Origin: Nymphaea colorata
Taxonomy: Eukaryota; Streptophyta; Magnoliopsida; Nymphaeales; Nymphaeaceae
Reading direction: 5' to 3'
Assembly (NCBI RefSeq): GCF_008831285.2
Contig: NC_045143.1
Coordinates: 4,039,503-4,103,502, forward strand
Length of the DNA: 64,000 nt
The position numbers and the translations under genes were made by a program. The notes beneath the pieces are model-generated. The model saw only the letters and a program-made list of their open reading frames with translations, searched no databases and was not told where the DNA came from. Positions 44,498 to 56,213 of this stretch are shown here, piece by piece (position 1 is the stretch's first letter; each line of letters opens with the position of its first letter).

Positions 44498-47400
44498 TTG
44501 CTGCATCCACACACATGTTTTTTTTTCCGCACTCACACCTGCACATGGACTTGCATCCCCACTCACAAGCTGCACCCTTCCTACACTCAAGATCACCAAT
44601 CAGAAAAATTCTTCTCTCTCACTATGATACGAACAAGGCCCAAGAAGGTGTCTGATTCTCAATCCGGAAAGGCATGAAAAAAGATTGCACAGTTCTACCA
44701 TGCCGGCACATTCAAAGAACGAGTCAGAACACCTTGACCTCCTCTGCAATGCTGTTTGCATCCAGGCTGGACCATTCCACATGTTCCACAATAAACATGG
44801 AGCACCCTTTTTGCAGTCTATATATTCTGTAGTTCCACATTTGCGTGCAAGCATGGGCCCCCACCTTTCCACAAAACACAATGTTAGAGCATGCTGCGGT
44901 CCACGTATCAAACAACTTCTATGGTACAACTCGTACTGCATCCATACAGTACCATATGATAAACATAAGATACTTAGGTGAATATAGTTTGAGGCGTATA
45001 TCATGTCCCTTTTCTCATCAGCTATATAATTTTATAATACTACCATGAGGTAAAACAAGGTATCACACTATGAACTTGGTACTGCATTTATGTCCATTTC
45101 CTAGAAAGCTAGGACGCTATCATGATTTACCACAATTGCAACAATGGATATAGTGATCAAGGAAAATAGGATATTATCCTAGAAAGTTTCTGTATGACCT
45201 TCCTAGAAAGGAAAATAGGACAGAATACTAAAATGGGCAATCCATGTGACTGGTGTGAAGCACATCCGAAACTCAAAAGGAGTAAGCCAGTTTTTCACAA
45301 CTCTGCCACTGATCTTTCATTTAAAGAGATATGATCGAAGAACAACTATTTTTGAGATGAATTGCTAATAAAGACAAGCTGAAATAAGAATGGAAATTGG
45401 AAAGAATATGTAGGGCAATATAAAATAAGTCCAAATCATACCAAAACAGTAATAAAATGGAATTGGATGTTTAGATAATATTCGATCCCAACCATCACTG
45501 AAAGAGTTTCTGATATCCCCATTTGTATCCATTAGGTATGCAAATCCGCCTAAAATAGCAATAACCTGCAGATTAAGAACACCAAACAATTTGAGCAACT
45601 TCTAAAACTCAATTGTTTCGGAACAGTATAACAAATCCTAACTTTTAACTCAACTATATTCATTTATTACTAGCTTTTGAGTTTAATGAGAATAGCATCA
45701 GAATAACCTACGTGTGTATGTGTTCAAGGGGAGAGATACATATAGGCCAGGGAGCGCAAACCAAAAATTCTTCTTTCTTTGTTGTTTTTTCCTTTTTCAG
45801 TTTATTTCTATTCTAATGCAGGGCAGACCTTATATTTAACTTTGATTTGTTCCTAAAGAAGCTAGCCACCTTTTTCTATTTAATCAACTGGCATATAAGA
45901 GAGAACATTAGGAGTCAATTCAATTGCAAGTGGCACTCTAATGGCCTTTAATTGTCAAAGGGTGATGGAATTGAATGGGCGAAGACAAATGGAATCCATC
46001 ACCGTCTCTGCTTTTTTCTTGAATAAAGCCGCACAGTGTTGACACTCCATTGCTTTTTGCGCGTGGTGAATATTAAGTCTAGTAAGTCAGAACTTGTCAC
46101 ATACATTCCCAATAATGTGAACCTTGCAATGTTTCTTTCACCTCTTTTCTTTTGCTTTTTTGTGAAAGCATACCTATTTACATATTAATGATTTTCTAAA
46201 TAAACTTTAGATGCGCTAAGATCCTGTGTGCTTCCATGAAGCTCCTCGATATCAAAGATTAGATGTTATTGTGTCCAAATTGAATATTACTGGTAGTTAG
46301 GTCTCTGAATCAAGAAGTCCAATTTTGTGGCAGGGCCCTTATCCCATTACATTCTTTTAGATGCCCTGGGGACGTATGGTGCTGACGAAACAAAATAGCG
46401 AAAATCTTTTGATCAACATGTTGTCTGAAAAATTGCACCTTTCTTTTTCTATTCCTTACACTGCAATAATTTCAGGAATACTCTAGCGAGTTGGCTTGAA
46501 AATCTCCAAGTTCAGATTCAGAGAATAATTTTGTTATCAATGTCAAAATAATGAATAGAATTATTTCATAATAAGAAGGTTTTAGCACATTGGCTAGGGG
46601 CACATGGTATATTTTTCCATAAAAGTATAACCATCCTATGTGCCAACAGTGTGTTTCCATGAACATAATTACACAATTTCCCAAGTCATATATATTAGAC
46701 TGATGTTTGGGTCTTTAAGTTCACGAGACATAATAAAGGGGTGGAACTATGACCTTGAATTGGATCTTATTTCTCTTGATAATATTTTCCTGGATGATAT
46801 TTTAAGAATTTAAATTTGAGGTATCAATCATCAATGTAAATATGAAACTATTACGTGTGTCTCTAGATGAATTTGCTGCATGTTGTAATGTTCAAACTTC
46901 AAAGTGTTATTCTATTACAAGAAACTTACTCAACTTTTTGAGATAAGTGTTGAATATTTATGTTATCATTGAGAACATATATAGTCACAAGAAATATTTA
47001 ATCGATTCTCAGAAGCAAATATAAAACTTCCACTTTGTGTGGCATGTTTAAGTCCAAAGGACTCATTTTCTTCATTTGATCAAGTGAAGTTGATTTCTCT
47101 TGCTGAATTTTATACTATGGGCTTCCTACAGTAGATTCAGAGTCAACTGCAAACATATATTGGTATGTGAAATACAAGGCTCAGTTCTCAAATTTAATTG
47201 CTTAATAGAACAAGCTTGAAAGAAATCTGGTAGCAACTAAGAAGAACAAAAAATTTTCCTTCGGCATTTCTGTTAATTAAGTTAGCATCAAAAGTACCAG
47301 TTACTGCAAGAAATGTTGAGACAGCAGTTTCAGCTATGAACAGTATTAAAACTCAATTTCATAATAGAATGGAAGATAAATGGGTCCGTGATGCACTGAT

Positions 47401-50400
47401 TACCTATGTTAAGAATGATGTTTTTGATGCTATCAGTAAGAGGCCATTACTAACCGCTTTGCGAACATGAAAAGAAGACGATGCCAACCATAACAGTACA
47501 TAGTAATTGTATAATAGTTTGATATACATAAACAATGTTTAATTTCTAAGTCTTCTTTTATGTTCCTATAAATTGGTGCCTACCATAACCTAAATTCCTG
47601 GCTCCAACTGTGCGTGTGTGTGTGTGTGAGAGAGACAGAGAGAGAGGGAAGAAATACGCTTACAGTTTGTACTGCTAAAAATACAAGGATCACATCACGA
47701 GCCACAAAAATTCTGAACTTTAATTTCCGCCATGAGTAGTCTTCTAATAATTCCACTCGTAGATGAAATTGTGCCTTGCATGTAGTACAATGTGAAAAAG
47801 CAAATCCTTCCTGAAAGTATAACTCTTCCTCAGATTCAGACAAGGTTTTACCCATCAGAAAAGAAGAAAAACAATATCTTGAGACAACTTGGTTTCCTTG
47901 ACAGAAAATCAGAACTTCCATGAATTTAGATGTATTACATTCGGTATTTGAAACTTTCTGCTTTTATTCAGTGAAGTGCTGAAGGCATAAACAAGTGGTA
48001 CTGTCACATATTCATGTAGACTGGTGTTATTCAGCAATGACACACAAATTGCATTCATTCCCCCTGTTGATTACTTTTATATAGAATGTGTTTGTTATAA
48101 ATCTACCAAATTATTCCCTTTTTCTGTTTGTGTTACAAATAAACCATGTTCCATGATTCCCATCTAGGCACCAACTAAGCCTGTTAGCAGCTGTGGGCAT
48201 AGGCATTAAGTAGCACTACAGACATCTAGTTGAAAGACTAAAGCAAATACTTCTAAAGAAAATCAAACGATAAATGAATAAAGATACCTTCACTGAACGC
48301 CAATGGTCCAAGCATGATCGATGAACAAACTGTTGGGTTCCTTTGCACATGCATGGAGATATTAGCTCATCACCTACAAGAAAGATCATGAAACAAGACT
48401 TAATGCTAAAAAGGATTTCTCAACAATAATCAGTTCCAATTCCCAGTATAGAAACTCTGTTTCTAGATGGCAGGAGTCACTGGTAAAATTGGAAGTGCAC
48501 TGTGCAAAAAGGAGGGTGAACCACAAAATATAATGCAGTAAGTCTTTTGTGTAGCTATTGTAATCATAAAAATAGGAATTGTAATCATATAACTTTGGTC
48601 CATAGTCACATTAGTGTGAGAAATAACAACCAAATCTTCAAAGAAGATTATCAACCATATGCTTCTTACGTTTTTCTCAAACAACCAAATGATGGAACCA
48701 TTCAAATTAGTCTTCTTTCAAATACGTATAAGTCCTCTCTACACCAGGATCCAATTGTACATAGTCAAACAAAACTACCTGGCAAGTCTCAGATTACAGC
48801 ATACTCCACTTGAAGCAGAAATAGATCCGATAAGTAGTACATGAATTTCTTCAAATACTTCATCAAGACCAGACTTGAGCAGTTCAGCAGTCCAACATGA
48901 TCCAAGCACAACCTGAACTTGAAAACACACATGACCTGCACAATAGTGTCACTGGGGCAACTTTTATACGTTATTTTATACTTAAGTACACATGGGTCTC
49001 TTCACTTTAAGGGAGACTACCAGCCTGCTGTCTTGTCCAACTCACGGGACAATAATGGAGAAGCAGATACCTTGAAGGGCATTAGGCACTAAAGCCTCAT
49101 AAATATACACACACTCTCTTCGGCATTCAGACACTTTTAACAAGGGTTTGCCCATCCTTTTATGGCCAGAAGGAACAGTCTTTACACTTAGTGAATCTCC
49201 CAGATCCTTTACAAAATGGACTGCATACTTAGTGCACTCTCCTTTCCCCTGAAGAAGATTTGTCCTCCTAGGCCTGGCTTGACACCTATGCCCATGTCCA
49301 GCAATCACTTAACTTCTTTGGAGAATATGTGCTTGGTCACAACTTCCATATGTTCGCAACCCTTCACCTGTCTTATGCTCACGTGGCAAGGCCACCTTGG
49401 CATATTTGGCTTATAAGGTAACCACCCAGCTACTACTTTTCCCATGTCTCAGCAACAGGTTCCTACCATCAACTGCTTGGCCAACTAGCGAGCCACAACC
49501 TTGGTGATCTGCTCAATTGAATACCTACACTCAGCCAAAAATTTCCTATGCACATACAGTTTTTTCTAGTTCATGCCTATTATGCAAGGTACAACAAGTC
49601 TTCTACTCCTAAATAACGAGCTATGACCAAAGTCAAACATGACTATCTGTCACTTACCATACCAGTCTCAGGTTACAGCATATTGCACTTAAAGAAGAAC
49701 AAGGTCTAACATAAATTTCTTCAATACTTCATTCAGACCAGACTTGAGCAGTACAGAGTTAAATACAGCTTGACCTTGAACACACACATGACCTGAACAG
49801 TACCCACAACCAAAAAGTGCAATTTTTAGCTTTGGCAATGTTCAGATTTGAGCATTAAAATGAAGCAAATGCAAGTTTATTTACTCAATTTTAGACAAAT
49901 TCCAAAAGAATATTAGAAATGAAAAGTAAGATTTTGTCTCCTGTTAAAACTTACATCCCATATCTCACAATAGATTTAATTAAAAAAAAATCACTTTCAC
50001 ACGTTTCTCCATATTTTTTAGTTTTCACCCTAAAAGCATGAGAAAATTTCTCAAAAACTTTGAGTGATGGTGTTGAGTGCCCTACATGTTTGATCACCAT
50101 ATAACAATAAAACGGTGACAATAAAAATGGAAGACAACTTGCAGGAGTCTTACAGCCGGGCAACATCCAAATTATATCCAAGCTCAGCCACCTGGATGCC
50201 TGATAGACATGTTTAACGTTTCAAAACACTCGATCACCATGTAAAGGAAAGATACACTACGAATTTGGCCAATGAATAGCTCAATGACAATGAGTGGTAG
50301 CAGAGAAATCCTCATAGGTCACACAGCATCCACAAAAATATTATGATTCAAATCACCTCCCGGTTTGCTTATCTAGGGCCTGAAAGACTTATTTGAACCG

Positions 50401-51478
50401 TCTTGAGACAAATTCCACACGTACTTGAAACTTTGGACGGCAGAAACGTTTCCCTTCTCGCGATGTTTCCAATACAGGATGCACAGAACATCCTCTGTCG
50501 TACGTATAACATTGGCGGAAGAACACCGGATCTGGCAACTCTCTCAATCTCACGATTCATCAGAATTTGATTCCTTGCATTACTTCATCCGCCACTAAAC
50601 AGAACTGTTCAAGCTACTCCACTTTCTTGAGGCTATGAGTTTAACACTATAAGGTGAGGCCAATAAAAGATTGATTCTGGTGAATTCCTACGCTATTGAA
50701 AGAAAAAGGTCACGTCATCTTTTCCGTGTGTCTTGCTCTTTTTCTCTTCGCAGGAATTCATCATGACTAGCTGTTGATACATGCAACCATAGGACCATGG
50801 TCCCAGTATCCTTGAGTAAAGATCCCCCCAAGGCTCCCTCCGCTTGGTAGGAGCCGCCCGTGTACCAAGAAGGCCAGTAACAAGATATCACGAGTACCGA
50901 ACCCGTGGGAAAAGACGAAGCTGGGGCAAGAAAGCCTAGCATTTTAACTCCGAAATGAATATGTGTTTTCTCTCAATTGTTCCCAAAGTAGGATCCATGA
51001 TTAAAATTAAAGAGAACATCTTGGTGTTTCCGCCAATTGAACAAATTAAGACACCAAAATTCATGCTACAGCACGAACTTTTCAGGAACAAAAAGAACAG
51101 AACAGAAAGATAGAAACGAAAAAGAAAGCGGAGAATCATATGAGGCGCAATCGGGAATATCTCTCCCACCGTCATTCGTGCCAGAAGGAAGAAGAGGTTT
51201 TCAAACTAATCGCTCTAAAACATGGAAACTGAAGACGTACCAGGATCGGAATCCGACTCGAGGCAGATACGGCAGCAAGCAAGCGATGGAGAGTCAGCCT
51301 CATCCTCATCCCTGATCTCGATGCTTGCGCTTGCTTCCGGTGGCAAGGGCCGGTCGTGGCGCCCAAGTGGAAGGAGGGCGACGGACTCGTCCGCTTCCTT
51401 ATCCTCTGTCTCGGATGACGAAGGCGACAACGGCGGTGGCGCTGCCGGTGAGGTTGGTGCATGCAATTCCACTTTCAT
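41685..51478 (-). CDS. RING-CH (MARCH-type) membrane E3 ubiquitin ligase
   Basis: Six exons on the minus strand: 51478-51241, 48373-48288, 47810-47664, 45565-45442, 42785-42499 and 41777-41685. They give 324 residues with all phases consistent. After an acidic, Pro- and Ser-rich head comes a C4HC3 RING-CH finger: CCRIC from residue 68, PCMC, FVHRSCLDHW and HCTTC. This finger recruits a ubiquitin-conjugating enzyme. Three membrane segments follow: FVARDVILVFLAVQTVIAILGGFAYL, CFGVFLFFVLVGVVGLIVHC, and GILLVVMVIMFAILGIAYGL with LAATLAI. A conserved QRTWQRHYHILTKRELTK and the cytosolic tail EYVVEDLHGSYSPPEMDPEH end the protein. It should therefore sit in an endomembrane and ubiquitinate nearby proteins. 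The last intron has a GC donor. Introns reach 2.9 kb and hold simple and old dispersed repeats. Confidence 0.92.
43085..43330. repeat. A-rich low-complexity tract in intron 4 of the RING-CH gene
   Basis: About 245 bases are dominated by runs of 4-9 A broken by single bases (GAAAAAAAC, TTAAAAAAAACT, CATGAAAAAAATG). It has no coding content. It starts after CGGATATGATACGGCGAGC and ends at AAACGGCAATTT, so it could be an old insertion. Confidence 0.6.
44424..44495. repeat. (CATA)n(TA)n microsatellite
   Basis: Seven CATA units pass into about 40 bases of TA dinucleotides. It lies in intron 4 of the RING-CH gene. The overlapping frames on either strand with YIYIYI runs are artefacts of this repeat. 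Confidence 0.95.
48785..49805. repeat. diverged direct repeats about 880 bp apart in intron 1 of the RING-CH gene
   Basis: The left copy (about 48785-48950) and right copy (about 49666-49800) share TACAGCATA, AATTTCTTCAA, ATACTTCAT, AGACCAGACTTGAGCAGT and ACACACATGACCTG in the same order. The spacing and orientation resemble a small, old element with terminal direct repeats, but no primer site or coding region is recognised between them. Confidence 0.6.
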
Positions 51479-52103
51479 GTCTGCTTCCTCTCTCTGCCGT
51501 CGCCGGCACGGAAGAAAGAAATGTACCGGGGCTTGTGATGTTCGCTGTTCTGACAGGTAACCTCCCCGTCGCCTCCTACAAAAAAATCTCTCATACCTTT
51601 TTTAACGCCTCTCTCTTCACAAATGTTCATCTTCTTAACGTCAAATTCCCTTCCTCAAAGGGATTTAGAATTCTGTACCTGATATCTACGGCAGAGTTTC
51701 AGATGAAATTGTTGCTATTCACAATTACAAATCATTAGGAAATGAGTAGCACTGCTGAGAGCATCATATCGGCTAATAAATGATCCAAGGTCGTACAAGT
51801 TTTTTTTCTTTTTATTTTTAAATTCGTAAATCTATTTAAATTAACAATCTATTTTCAAATGTATTATTTTAGGAAATAAATGTTAAAAATAAAGTTTTTC
51901 GAAGTTGCCTTTTTTTCTATGAACAAATTGGATTTTTTTTGTTTGTTTACAAGAAAGTTGTGGTTAAGCATAGACTTAACTTTAGTTGATAGAGGTACCA
52001 GAGTATTTAATAAACTTTTTTTAAATCTAGCTTTGTAAATTCATATTTAGTTATTTTTTATGGGATTAGTGCAACCGTCAGGGCATATGGTGAGCAGGAT
52101 GTT

Positions 52104-52185
52104 TGTTTTCATTTTAAATTATCAGTATGTTGTAAAAGAAGGAGTGTTTTCATTTTAAATTATCAGTATGTTGTAAAAGAAGGAG
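52104..52185. repeat. 41-bp perfect tandem duplication
   Basis: The block 52104-52144 (TGTTTTCATTTTAAATTATC through AAAGAAGGAG) is repeated without change at 52145-52185. Confidence 0.95.
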
Positions 52186-52320
52186 GCATTGACGTGTAAG
52201 TTGAAGTGTGGTGTGGGTGGCACTCCGACACATCAAAACAAGCTTTGTTTCTAAGAGACAATCAGTTGGATGGAGGCTCTGGCCCTCGAATTCGATGAGA
52301 CACTCCTCTTACCCAAAATT
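52186..52320. repeat. dispersed repeat, second copy of the 40.95-41.10 kb block
   Basis: TAAGTTGAAGTGTGGTG and, about 105 bases on, ACTCCTCTTACCCA match 40970-40986 and 41084-41097, where the spacing is about 114 bases. Order and orientation agree, so both belong to one repeat family. The rest has diverged. Confidence 0.6.
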
Positions 52321-53427
52321 CATATATAATATTTGCAATTTAAAACAAATTCATCTCTTCTCATATGACCATAAACATAATTCAGTAATGTGTTCACCAA
52401 AATACAAATGTATTATACAAAGTATATTTATATGCCAATTCATCTACATCAACCTTTGTTTCTTTCCAAGAACATTTATATGTAATTTGCAAGAAACCAG
52501 ATTCTACCATCAATATGTAATCCCAATCACTAATTTAAGATAATTAAGCCAAAGATAGAGCACATTTGACATTGTAATTATAAAAAATAATTAAAGAAAT
52601 TGGTTGCTAGTAATATAAATGAATGCAAAGGGAAAATATTTCACACACACACACAATGGGATACAAATCCAAATTCTCATGTACCAAGCAATTTCAAAGT
52701 AAAATCCAAAAAACAACTAAGAGTTTAAAACAGTGAAGAATTATCTACGTGAACAAAAAAATTATTTCATTTTATTGTTGATTGAGAGCTGAAGCTCTCA
52801 CCTTTTCTTCCTACACACCAGGTTTGCTTTTGATATCTCAAGATGATGTTTATATTATGCTTCAACTTGTACATTAATGTCTCCCTTTTATAACATAGAG
52901 AATTGATGTCGTGAGCTTCAAATAAATAAAGACGGTCTATCTACCGGTTTCTAATTTCTATCCCATCTGGTGTGATATCGAAAAACACTATAGAAATGAA
53001 AAATCTAAATAAATATTAATTTATGTTAGAGCTGCTAAAGAGGGGATCTCGAAATGGCTAGATTTAATCCTCAACTTTACAAGGTGCACGACTCTTTTGA
53101 AAGCATGTTGGTACAAATTTGAATCTTTTCTCTTTATGCCCTTTTGAATTGGTAAATTTTTTTTGTAACATAAACCTTTAACACTTCAATAGAATGATGA
53201 AAGCATATATGAAATTTTAATTCTCTATTTACATGTGCAAATAAGGGGGCATTTGATGTATTAGAATTTTGATTTTAAAACCAAAACAGAATAAAATTTT
53301 CACCTCAGCTTGGAATTGGAATAAAAATACCAATTTGAATTTTCCTTTTGAGTTTGATAATATGGAACCTTAATTCTAAAACTAAATGTAAGCAGTAGAT
53401 GATAAAAACTAAATTGTTTTTATCTTT

Positions 53428-53461
53428 TATATATATATATATATATAATATATATATATAT
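53428..53461. repeat. (TA)n microsatellite
   Basis: TA dinucleotides with one AA interruption, 34 bases. Confidence 0.9.
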
Positions 53462-53934
53462 CTTAAAGAAACAATTAAATCCTAATGCCTAAAATGTTAC
53501 CAACTTTGTCGACTCTTTATGTCTTTCTCGGTGAAGCTACGTTTGAACATTATATGCTAATTAAATATGATAGACTATGCGATATTAAGTATAAATTTAC
53601 TTTTGAATGCTTCCTTGAAAAAATAGTTTTACATGTGAGTGACTTTTCGAAAATAATTTAAAAATTTGAGGATCTATTTATTAACTTTTAAAAATTAAAT
53701 GGACATTTTATTTGGTAAAAAATTTCTTTAATCTTCTTCATAACATTACCACACGTACACCCTACACGGTTACACCCTGAAGCCTGGACTCGCTGGACTC
53801 GGCTTTAGTGCGGATCGGAGAACCAAGGGCTGATCTTCCCAGGAGGTGGGGAAATTTGTGGCTGTTTGATCCCTGCGGGCCCCGACTTGTTCCCCCACAA
53901 CCTCTTCCTGACCACCACGGAAATCCGACGCATT

Positions 53935-53959
53935 GCTCTCTCTCTCTCTCTCTCTCTGT
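53935..53959. repeat. (CT)n tract in the leader of the VOC gene
   Basis: CT repeats of about 24 bases end 24 bases before the VOC-gene ATG. CT-rich leaders are common in plant genes and this one probably lies in the 5' UTR. Confidence 0.8.
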
Positions 53960-53982
53960 GTGTTCAAGGAAGAAAAAGAAGA

Positions 53983-56213
53983 ATGGCGTCTGCAACGGCT
54001 TCTTATTCAGTTGTCCTCTCCCTCCGTCCGCCGTCATCTCCCAAGGTACCCATATCTTCGGTCTTCGTTTTGTTCTCTACCCACTTTTTATCTGAAAAAA
54101 GCCCTTTCATATCAACTTGATGCACAAGAGGAGATAAAGGAGTTTGCTAAGGTATGTCTCTACGAATCCACGGGCACGAGAAAACAGCCACGATCTACAG
54201 TGTGGTATCCTTAGTTTTCATTTCAAGGCTAGGCTTTTCATTTATTTGTGCTTTGACTGGCAATTGAAGAAAATCAATTACTCTGCCTTAGCTGATTTGT
54301 CTGAATGGGACTTCTTATAGGATTATCCCAAACCATTGCATTTAACGATCACCAACTTCTTGTTAGTGTAGTTTTTTACCTTATCCTTCCAAAGGAATCC
54401 TAGCTTCGTCCCAGTGCCTTTGAATTCTTCACAAATTTTATGTTGCCAGTTCGCCAAGGTGCCTTTGATCTTTTGATCCAAAGCTTACACTTCCTCTATG
54501 TTGCCTTTGATCTTTTGATCCAAAGCTTTTTCCTTCATATAACTTGTCATCACTTGTAGATGCTGAAACGTTTATTACTGGTTGTCTTTACTATCTGAGA
54601 ACTTCTTTGACAGGCGAATCTTGCAAATCACTGCTTGCTTTTGAAGAGCAGTATACCATCATGTGGTAGCTCTGTAGTTGCTGAGTGGAAGAAGAAGCAT
54701 AAAGTATCTTATATATGTAGGAATTCCATTCAAGGGGATGTACTTGAGAGAGGATCCACAACAAAAAATGATTCTGATGGTTAGGTGACAAATTATCCAT
54801 TTGCTTTTAGAGACTAAACAAAATTCTGGTGTGTATCATTTATTGAACAGTGTGCTGGAAGTAGGCTGCTTCTTTTTTCCATCCATGCTATGAAGTCTTC
54901 CAAATGAAGTCTTTCCAATGACTGCCTTTTTTTTTTCTTTCATCCCTTCACGAAGAGCCTTCTCTCTTTGCTTACACTTCCTCTATGTTGCAGTCCCTTC
55001 TTAAGAACAGGGTTGTGAATATAGGGATTGCTTTTTTGTTATGTGTTTAATGGCCTTTTCCAAAGCTAAAAATGTAAGTTTCATTGATACTCAATAGCGA
55101 AGGAGAAAGATGAGGCTTGCGCAATAGTTTGACAAATTTCTTGTATCTTTAAATGATACAAGTAAAATTTTCTATCTTCTTGCAGGTGTTGGATTCCTTA
55201 GCATCCATCATGTTGGAATATTATGTGAAAATCTTGAAAGATCACTCGACTTCTATCAAAATCTATTGGGTGCGTTAGTTGTTGTCCATATGGATAATGT
55301 GAGTAGCCATTTTAAATTTTTTTCCAGATGCATGCTGATTTGATCCGTGTACCAGGACTCGAAATAAATGAAGCTAGGCCAGATGATAAACTTCCATACA
55401 GGGGTGCTTGGTTGTGGGTTGGTTCAGAAATGATTCACTTGATGGAACTCCCCAATCCAGATCCTACAACTGGGCGCCCAGAACATGGGGGAAGGGATCG
55501 CCATGCTTGTCTTAGTATCCGTGATGTGTCGAGACTGAAGGAGATTTTCGATAAAGCAGGTAATAGCTGAAGGCTACAGATGATACCCCCTTCCAAATTT
55601 TAAGTCTAAAAGCTTTGTGCAGGAGTACATTTCCGAGAACTGGACCAACTAATTAACGCAATTCACTCTCCCCTCTCCATCATTTCCTAGTACCAGAACA
55701 AATTGATGATATTTGAAAACTCAAAAGTTTACACATGAATAAAAGGTGTAGCAGAGATACTGTCATTTGAAGGCCCAGCATTGCAAAGTAGCTCTCTTTC
55801 ATGAGCCTCTACAACCAAAAAGATAGTTGTTTTTGTTCAAGGTACCCTTGGATCTGTTGGTATTAACCCTTCCCTGCTGGTAAAGAGGGCTACCGGTCCT
55901 CTGAGACTGACAGGAAACCACAATGGGCGATGACAAATATGCAGCTGGTGTATCAACAAGTCTGTCACGTCCAAGAAACTCGGTGGTTTCTTGCTGCTGA
56001 AAAAGAGAGAAAAAAAAAAGACAATGCCATACTTTCTTCCTCTATTCAAGAATTAGACAGGAATTTTACTGGTTGTAGATGAAAACATGCATCTCTGACA
56101 CCATTGCTGATTTTTCTTCAGGTATCCCATACACACTCAGCCGTTCTGGTCGGCCAGCGATATTTGCACGTGATCCAGATGGGAATGCATTGGAATTTGT
56201 ACAAGCAGACTAG
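53983..56213 (+). CDS. glyoxalase / VOC-superfamily protein, probably plastid
   Basis: Five exons: 53983-54045, 54614-54779, 55186-55269, 55356-55559 and 56122-56213. They give 202 residues with phases consistent. Residues 1-75 start MASATASYSVVLSLRPPSSP and look like a chloroplast leader. The rest is a single vicinal-oxygen-chelate domain: FLSIHHVGILCENLERSLDF, then GLEINEARP, LPYRGAWLWVG, MIHLMELPNPDP, RDRHACLSIRDV and LSRSGRPAIFARDPDGNALE. Metal-ligand positions of the fold are filled by His in HHVG, Glu in HLMEL, His in DRHAC and Glu in NALEF. Such proteins bind a divalent metal and act on small metabolites, for example in methylglyoxal detoxification. The true substrate cannot be told from sequence. 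Confidence 0.88.
54460..54528. repeat. 27-bp direct repeat in intron 1 of the VOC gene
   Basis: TGCCTTTGATCTTTTGATCC plus AAAGCTT occurs at 54460-54486 and 54502-54528. The adjacent words CTTACACTTCCTCTATGTTGC (54484-54504) recur in intron 2 near 54970, so this stretch has been shuffled locally. Confidence 0.85.

Larger units (their letters stand above)
51561..53934. other. AT-rich intergenic region
   Basis: This holds the upstream flank of the minus-strand RING-CH gene and of the plus-strand VOC gene. I see no gene. It contains a 41-bp tandem duplication, a repeat shared with 41 kb, and a TA microsatellite at 53428-53461. The longest frame (111 codons at 52.2 kb) has no domain. Confidence 0.5.

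Noticed and set aside
44600-45004. overlapping 134-codon minus and 98-codon plus ORFs in intron 4 of the RING-CH gene
   Set aside because: No domain, no splice-supported continuation, and the host intron is fixed by flanking in-phase exons.
51222-51738. plus-strand ORFs of 112 and 137 codons
   Set aside because: They are antisense to exon 1 of the RING-CH gene, whose minus-strand frame contains the CCRIC motif and splices in phase.
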